Below, piece by piece: positions 28,860-32,365 of a stretch of 32,365 bases of DNA (within the stretch, counting starts at the first letter, position 1; each line of letters begins with the position of its first letter). Source of the DNA: Nitrospina sp. (GTDB lineage: Bacteria > Nitrospinota > Nitrospinia > Nitrospinales > VA-1); assembly GCA_018673915.1 (NCBI GenBank), contig JABHBK010000070.1:1-32365 (forward strand), written 5' to 3'. Below the pieces are notes generated by a model. That model made no database searches, had not been told where the DNA came from, and saw only the letters and a program-made list of their open reading frames with translations. The position numbers and the translations under genes are program-made.

Positions 28860-29411
28860 ATGAACGAACTAAATCTGCACGTCCTCACCCCAGCTGAGTA
28901 TATTTTTCTGGAAACCAGAAATCGGGACGGAGTCTATAATGATGCAACCCGGAAAAAACTTTATGACATCATTGAAAAATTAAACAATGGAAAAGCGAAC
29001 TGTTCTCGTGCGGAGAAAAAACTGTACAGAGTATTTGAGAATGCCAATTTTGGAATCCATTTAGATAAGAATACAAAAGCTCGAGAAACAATTTCCCACT
29101 CGGGAAAAGTAAAGATTTCAGCAAATTTTGCAGGTGAAATTATCGCCCAAGCTGTTCTCATAGAAAAAACGGCTTCTGTTGCCGCCAATATTGCCGCAGA
29201 AGTAGTAATGTGTAAGGGTAAGGTTTTCGGTGATATACGTGCCTCTCATAAAATAAAAATTACCAAGGATGCTGAAGTTAAAGGAGACATCCACTCCCCT
29301 AATTTTATTTTAGAAAAAGGTGCAGTTTTTGACGGCAGGTGTTCCATGCCAAACGCCAAAAAGCCCAGCCTCCTGCTCCAGCTCGGAGAGGTTCTAAAAA
29401 AAACCGGTTGA
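28860..29411 (+). CDS. Bactofilin with extra N-terminal domain (second copy)
   Basis: A 183-residue protein of two parts. Residues 5-65 form a helical domain (VLTPAEYIFLETRNRDG, YNDATRKKLYDIIEKL, FENANFG) that matches the N-terminus of the L,D-transpeptidase encoded next, 23 of 61 positions without gaps. Residues about 80-168 are a bactofilin core with beta-helix rungs (GKVKISANFAGEI, VLIEKTASVAANI, CKGKVFGDI, KITKDAEVKGDIHSPNFILEKGAVFDGRCSM). The first bactofilin lacks the N-terminal domain. The shared domain probably links bactofilin filaments to the transpeptidase, by self-association or a common partner (inference). It is 8 bases after the ParA-like gene. Confidence 0.85.
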   Translation: MNELNLHVLTPAEYIFLETRNRDGVYNDATRKKLYDIIEKLNNGKANCSRAEKKLYRVFENANFGIHLDKNTKARETISHSGKVKISANFAGEIIAQAVLIEKTASVAANIAAEVVMCKGKVFGDIRASHKIKITKDAEVKGDIHSPNFILEKGAVFDGRCSMPNAKKPSLLLQLGEVLKKTG

Positions 29412-29525
29412 ATTTCCCCCGCTACTTCGATTTATCTTATTGAATATTAAAGTGTTCCCGGATAAAATATCAAGGCTGTATCTCCCCTTTAGAGGTTTCT
29501 GTTAAATTTTTGTGGGTTGGGTTTT

Positions 29526-30728
29526 ATGAAATCTGATACTAAACTTTCGGTTTTAAATATTACCGAATACAATCTAATCGGTAATAAAGATCCTAATGGT
29601 AGTTACGATCGCAAGACTCGTGAAAACCTGTATTGGATAATAGAAAAACTTCGATCCCATACCCGGCCTCTGGCAAAGCTTGAAGTCCGCCTTCTGGAAA
29701 AATTCCAAAACGCAACATTTGGCGCCTTAGAAGAAAAAGATAAAAAAGTAAAATTTGAAGTTGCCAGGTATCGCTTATCCAACAATGTTAAGCGGACTCT
29801 CAAGTTGGCGGGGACTGTTATTGGGATATTATTTGCCAGTGGTATCGTTATCTACCAATTTATTCTTGGTACGCAAACCCGACAAAAAGTAGATGTGGCC
29901 TGGTATCAAAGTCTAAATAAGGTTGGCTTGGTCTCAAAGGAAGAAGTGGAACAGATTCGTCAGGATCTTACTACGACCTCTGTTGAACTGAAAGAGACAC
30001 GAGAGTTCAACGCTGAACTCAGCATGCAGATTGAACAGATGATTTTGAATAATAAAGTCACGGAAAACCTGAAATATATTCTTAAGCAGGTTTACAACAA
30101 TAAGCGTGCAAAATATGTACGCTCCGGTCAGACAATGACTTTAAAGTACAACAGTAAGGATGTCGCCTCTTACAATTATAAAAACCCAAAGCTCTGGTAT
30201 CTTTTGGGAATCATTGAAAGTGGTGTTCTGAGGGTTTATTACAACGATGAAGAAATTTTAGAAATAGAAAGTATTTTTGGAAGGCAGGGAGAGGAAACCC
30301 CGCCGGGTGAATATGAAATAAAGAATAAAGCTTACAAGCCTACATGGTATAAAAAAGAGACGGTAGACGGAAAAACAAGAGTGCGGGCGATTCCCTTTGG
30401 TCATGAAGACCATGAAATCGGGCATTGGTGGATGGGTATGAAAAAATTGGGTACCCCGGTTCCGGGCAGTTATGGAATCCATGGTGTGAATGCGGCCCGG
30501 GTAAATGAATTTTTTAAGAAAAACTTTGACTGGCGAAACGGAAGCGCCGGTTGCCCCAATATTCAGGAATGGTACCTGAACTTCCTGGCTAAAATGGTTC
30601 CCCTGGGAGCCCGTGTCAATATTGTTCAAAAAGACAAATGGGTTAAAAAACGGGATTTCATTCCCCCTTCCTCCGCCACCCTCATGCGAGGAAGGCAAAT
30701 GGGCAAGGATTTGGTTGAGAGGGGCTAA
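29526..30728 (+). CDS. Membrane-anchored L,D-transpeptidase (YkuD) with bactofilin-shared N-terminal domain
   Basis: A 400-residue protein from the ATG at 29526. Residues 6-66 are the domain shared with the upstream bactofilin. Next come a basic stretch and one membrane helix (about 93-115, LAGTVIGILFASGIVIYQFIL); the positive charges before it put the N-terminus in the cytoplasm. A coiled coil (about 137-190) in the periplasm leads to a YkuD domain with TPPGEYEI, GSYGIHG (His319) and the catalytic Cys343 in GSAGCPN. L,D-transpeptidases make 3-3 crosslinks or attach proteins to peptidoglycan. The usual Arg after Cys (SxGCxR) is Asn here, so activity may differ. It follows the bactofilin by 114 bases. 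Confidence 0.85.
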   Translation: MKSDTKLSVLNITEYNLIGNKDPNGSYDRKTRENLYWIIEKLRSHTRPLAKLEVRLLEKFQNATFGALEEKDKKVKFEVARYRLSNNVKRTLKLAGTVIGILFASGIVIYQFILGTQTRQKVDVAWYQSLNKVGLVSKEEVEQIRQDLTTTSVELKETREFNAELSMQIEQMILNNKVTENLKYILKQVYNNKRAKYVRSGQTMTLKYNSKDVASYNYKNPKLWYLLGIIESGVLRVYYNDEEILEIESIFGRQGEETPPGEYEIKNKAYKPTWYKKETVDGKTRVRAIPFGHEDHEIGHWWMGMKKLGTPVPGSYGIHGVNAARVNEFFKKNFDWRNGSAGCPNIQEWYLNFLAKMVPLGARVNIVQKDKWVKKRDFIPPSSATLMRGRQMGKDLVERG

Positions 30729-30797
30729 ATCGTTGTTTATCAATTAAACCGCTGAAAATTTGGCTTCACGCCTAGTGGGCCGTTGAAGAAAGGTATT

Positions 30798-32171
30798 ATG
30801 AAAAAACTTTGGGGTGGCCGATTCAAACAATCGACCGATGCTTTAATGGAAACCTTCTCGGCTTCCATTTCCTTTGACAAGCGACTTTATGCCTGCGATA
30901 TCGAGGGAAGTATTGCCCATTGTAAAATGCTTGCGCGTTGTAAAATTATTTCCTCGCCGGAATCACAAAAAATCCAAAAAGGATTAAAGCGGATTTTGCG
31001 GGAATGCGAAGAGGGGCGTTTCCAGTTCAGTGACAAGCTGGAGGATATTCACATGAATATTGAAAGTCGCCTGCGCGAAATTATTGGCCCCACTGCAGGC
31101 AAGCTTCACACTGCCCGTAGTCGAAACGATCAGGTCTGCCTGGATATTCGCCTCTATTTGCGCAACGAAGTGGACGAAACCGTAAAAGAAATCGATCGGT
31201 TGTGCAAGACGTTGGTAAGTCTTGCAAAAAAGAATATGGATAAGGTGATCCCGGGATACACGCATTTGCAAAGGGCGCAACCCGTTTTGCTTTCGCACCA
31301 TCTTCTGGCATATGTAGAAATGTTGCTTCGGGATAAAGATCGTTTTTTAGATGCCAGAAAAAGGATTAACGTCATGCCCTTGGGTTCGGCGGCCTTGGCG
31401 GGCACTAATTTCCCCATCGACAGGCAATACACGGCCAAACTTTTAAATTTTCCGGAAATTTCCCATAACAGTATGGATGCCGTAGCGGATCGAGATTTCG
31501 CCGCCGAATTTTGTAGTGCTTCCGCTTTGCTAATGATGCATCTTAGCCGGTTCTGCGAAGAACTGGTCATTTGGAATTCCAGTGAGTTTGGATTTGTGGA
31601 ATTATCCGATGCTTTCACTACCGGGAGCAGTATCATGCCGCAAAAAAAGAATCCGGATGCGGCAGAACTGATTCGAGGAAAATCGGGCCGAGTATTCGGG
31701 AACCTGGTTTCTCTCCTTACGTTGATGAAAGGGTTGCCGCTGGCTTACAACAAAGATTTGCAGGAGGACAAGGAACCCTTGTTCGACTCTGCAGATACGG
31801 TCAAAGTTTGCCTTAAGATTTTCAACGATATGATGAAATCGACAAAATTTAAATTGCTTTCAAATGAAGAACTAGAAGCCAATGGATTTTTGACTGCCAC
31901 CGATATGGCAGACTATTTGGTTCTGAAGGGAGTTCCTTTTCGTGAAGCTCATGAAATAACAGGAAAAACTGTAGCCTACTGTTTGGATGAAGGAAAAACT
32001 TTGGGCAACCTTACGTTGGTGGAACTCCGCAAAATTTCTAAACGGTTTGAAGAGGATGTTTCGGAGCACATAGCCCTTGCGAACTCCGTGGATCGAAAAA
32101 ATATTCATGGGGGAACAGCAAAAAATCAGGTGAAGGCACAAATTTCCCGGCTAACGAAAAAATTGAAATAG
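30798..32171 (+). CDS. argH: Argininosuccinate lyase
   Basis: A 457-residue enzyme for the last step of arginine synthesis, splitting argininosuccinate into arginine and fumarate. The start is the ATG at 30798 (MKKLWGGRFKQ), the usual ArgH N-terminus, with AAAGG 4 bases upstream; a TTG five codons earlier is less likely. Signatures: AHCKMLA, EDIHMNIE, TARSRNDQV, YTHLQRAQPV (catalytic His) and the superfamily motif GSSIMPQKKNPD with its flexible Ser. The length is normal. It follows the transpeptidase by 69 bases, same strand. An LptM-like lipoprotein gene follows, a neighbour often seen with arginine or lysine genes. Confidence 0.97.
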   Translation: MKKLWGGRFKQSTDALMETFSASISFDKRLYACDIEGSIAHCKMLARCKIISSPESQKIQKGLKRILRECEEGRFQFSDKLEDIHMNIESRLREIIGPTAGKLHTARSRNDQVCLDIRLYLRNEVDETVKEIDRLCKTLVSLAKKNMDKVIPGYTHLQRAQPVLLSHHLLAYVEMLLRDKDRFLDARKRINVMPLGSAALAGTNFPIDRQYTAKLLNFPEISHNSMDAVADRDFAAEFCSASALLMMHLSRFCEELVIWNSSEFGFVELSDAFTTGSSIMPQKKNPDAAELIRGKSGRVFGNLVSLLTLMKGLPLAYNKDLQEDKEPLFDSADTVKVCLKIFNDMMKSTKFKLLSNEELEANGFLTATDMADYLVLKGVPFREAHEITGKTVAYCLDEGKTLGNLTLVELRKISKRFEEDVSEHIALANSVDRKNIHGGTAKNQVKAQISRLTKKLK

Positions 32172-32238
32172 AGCCGTCGATGGCGGGAACCCATTCTGGG
32201 CAAGAAAAATAATAAAGAGGTCTTCATAAGGTTTGAGT

Positions 32239-32365
32239 ATGAAATTTAAAACCATTTTCCTTTTATTTCTGGCCCTAATTTTAATGAGCGGTCCAATCGG
32301 TTGCGGTCACAAAGGCCCCCCCCCCCCCCCTAAAGATTCAACCGAACAAAAAATAACTGAAAAAC
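32239..32365 (+). CDS. LptM-like small lipoprotein, cut by window end
   Basis: Partial: 42 codons from ATG, no stop before the window ends. The signal peptide ends at lipobox PIGC (lipid-Cys22), followed by GHKGPPPPP. CGxKGP right after the lipidated Cys is the mark of the LptM/YifL family, which helps LptD mature in the outer membrane in E. coli; the proline run replaces the usual PLYLP. The Pro codons come from a run of 15 C (32316-32330), prone to slippage. Any change not a multiple of three leads to an early stop. Confidence 0.7.
   Translation, partial: MKFKTIFLLFLALILMSGPIGCGHKGPPPPPKDSTEQKITEK
32316..32330 (+). repeat. Poly-C tract of 15 in a lipoprotein gene
   Basis: Fifteen consecutive C inside the LptM-like gene, in an otherwise AT-rich window. 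As given, the frame stays open. Loss of one C gives a stop 8 codons past the tract; gain of one, or loss of two, gives TAA directly after it. This is the pattern of a phase-variable contingency tract, or a sequencing-length uncertainty. Confidence 0.85.

Noticed and set aside
30258..30743. 161-codon ORF antisense to the L,D-transpeptidase
   Set aside because: It lies opposite a well-supported YkuD domain and shows no domain of its own; shadow ORF.
31154..31636. 160-codon ORF antisense to argH
   Set aside because: It lies opposite the conserved core of argH; shadow ORF.

Overview
The window looks like the replication-origin neighbourhood of a Gram-negative, diderm, AT-rich bacterium. The diderm call rests on several lipoproteins, a BamD-like TPR lipoprotein, an LptM-like lipoprotein, a periplasmic L,D-transpeptidase, surface-sugar genes and a GyrB with the long Gram-negative-type TOPRIM insert. 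I cannot fix the phylum from sequence alone; a deltaproteobacterial or Nitrospinota-like lineage is a guess.

Layout. (1) 1-989: tRNA-Arg(GCG), a DUF2155-like lipoprotein, tRNA-Ser(GCU) and a decayed tRNA-Ser(UGA) copy. (2) 990-11201: an AT-rich block of surface-glycan-type genes: a large GT-C-like membrane protein and two B12-binding-type radical SAM proteins on the minus strand, then, divergently, a Gfo/Idh/MocA oxidoreductase, a GT2 glycosyltransferase, an FAD oxidoreductase and a GtrB/ArnC-like membrane glycosyltransferase without its DxD motif. The intact tRNA-Ser(UGA) at 11202-11287 and the decayed copy at 904-989 flank this block as direct repeats, as in a tRNA-targeted genomic island, though no integrase is visible. 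(3) 11367-20242, minus strand: serS, TPR lipoprotein, gyrA, gyrB, dnaA. (4) 20243-21717: non-coding and regulatory DNA with inverted repeats, plus a single-domain response regulator; transcription diverges here, so oriC is probably near. (5) 21718-26295, plus strand: etfB, a small membrane protein, etfA, rsmG, two perfect parS sites, parA and parB. (6) 26316-30728: a first bactofilin, rsmI, a divergent ParA/MinD-like ATPase, a second bactofilin with an extra N-terminal domain, and a membrane-anchored L,D-transpeptidase. (7) argH and a cut-off LptM-like lipoprotein containing a run of 15 C.

Most interesting. The second bactofilin and the L,D-transpeptidase share a 61-residue N-terminal domain (23/61 identical, no gaps, counted by eye). 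In the transpeptidase it lies before the membrane helix, so it is predicted to be cytoplasmic, where bactofilins polymerise. With parABS, another bactofilin and a ParA-like ATPase just upstream, this suggests a module linking chromosome segregation, a bactofilin scaffold and local cell-wall remodelling. The linkage and the shared domain are seen directly; the mechanism is inference.
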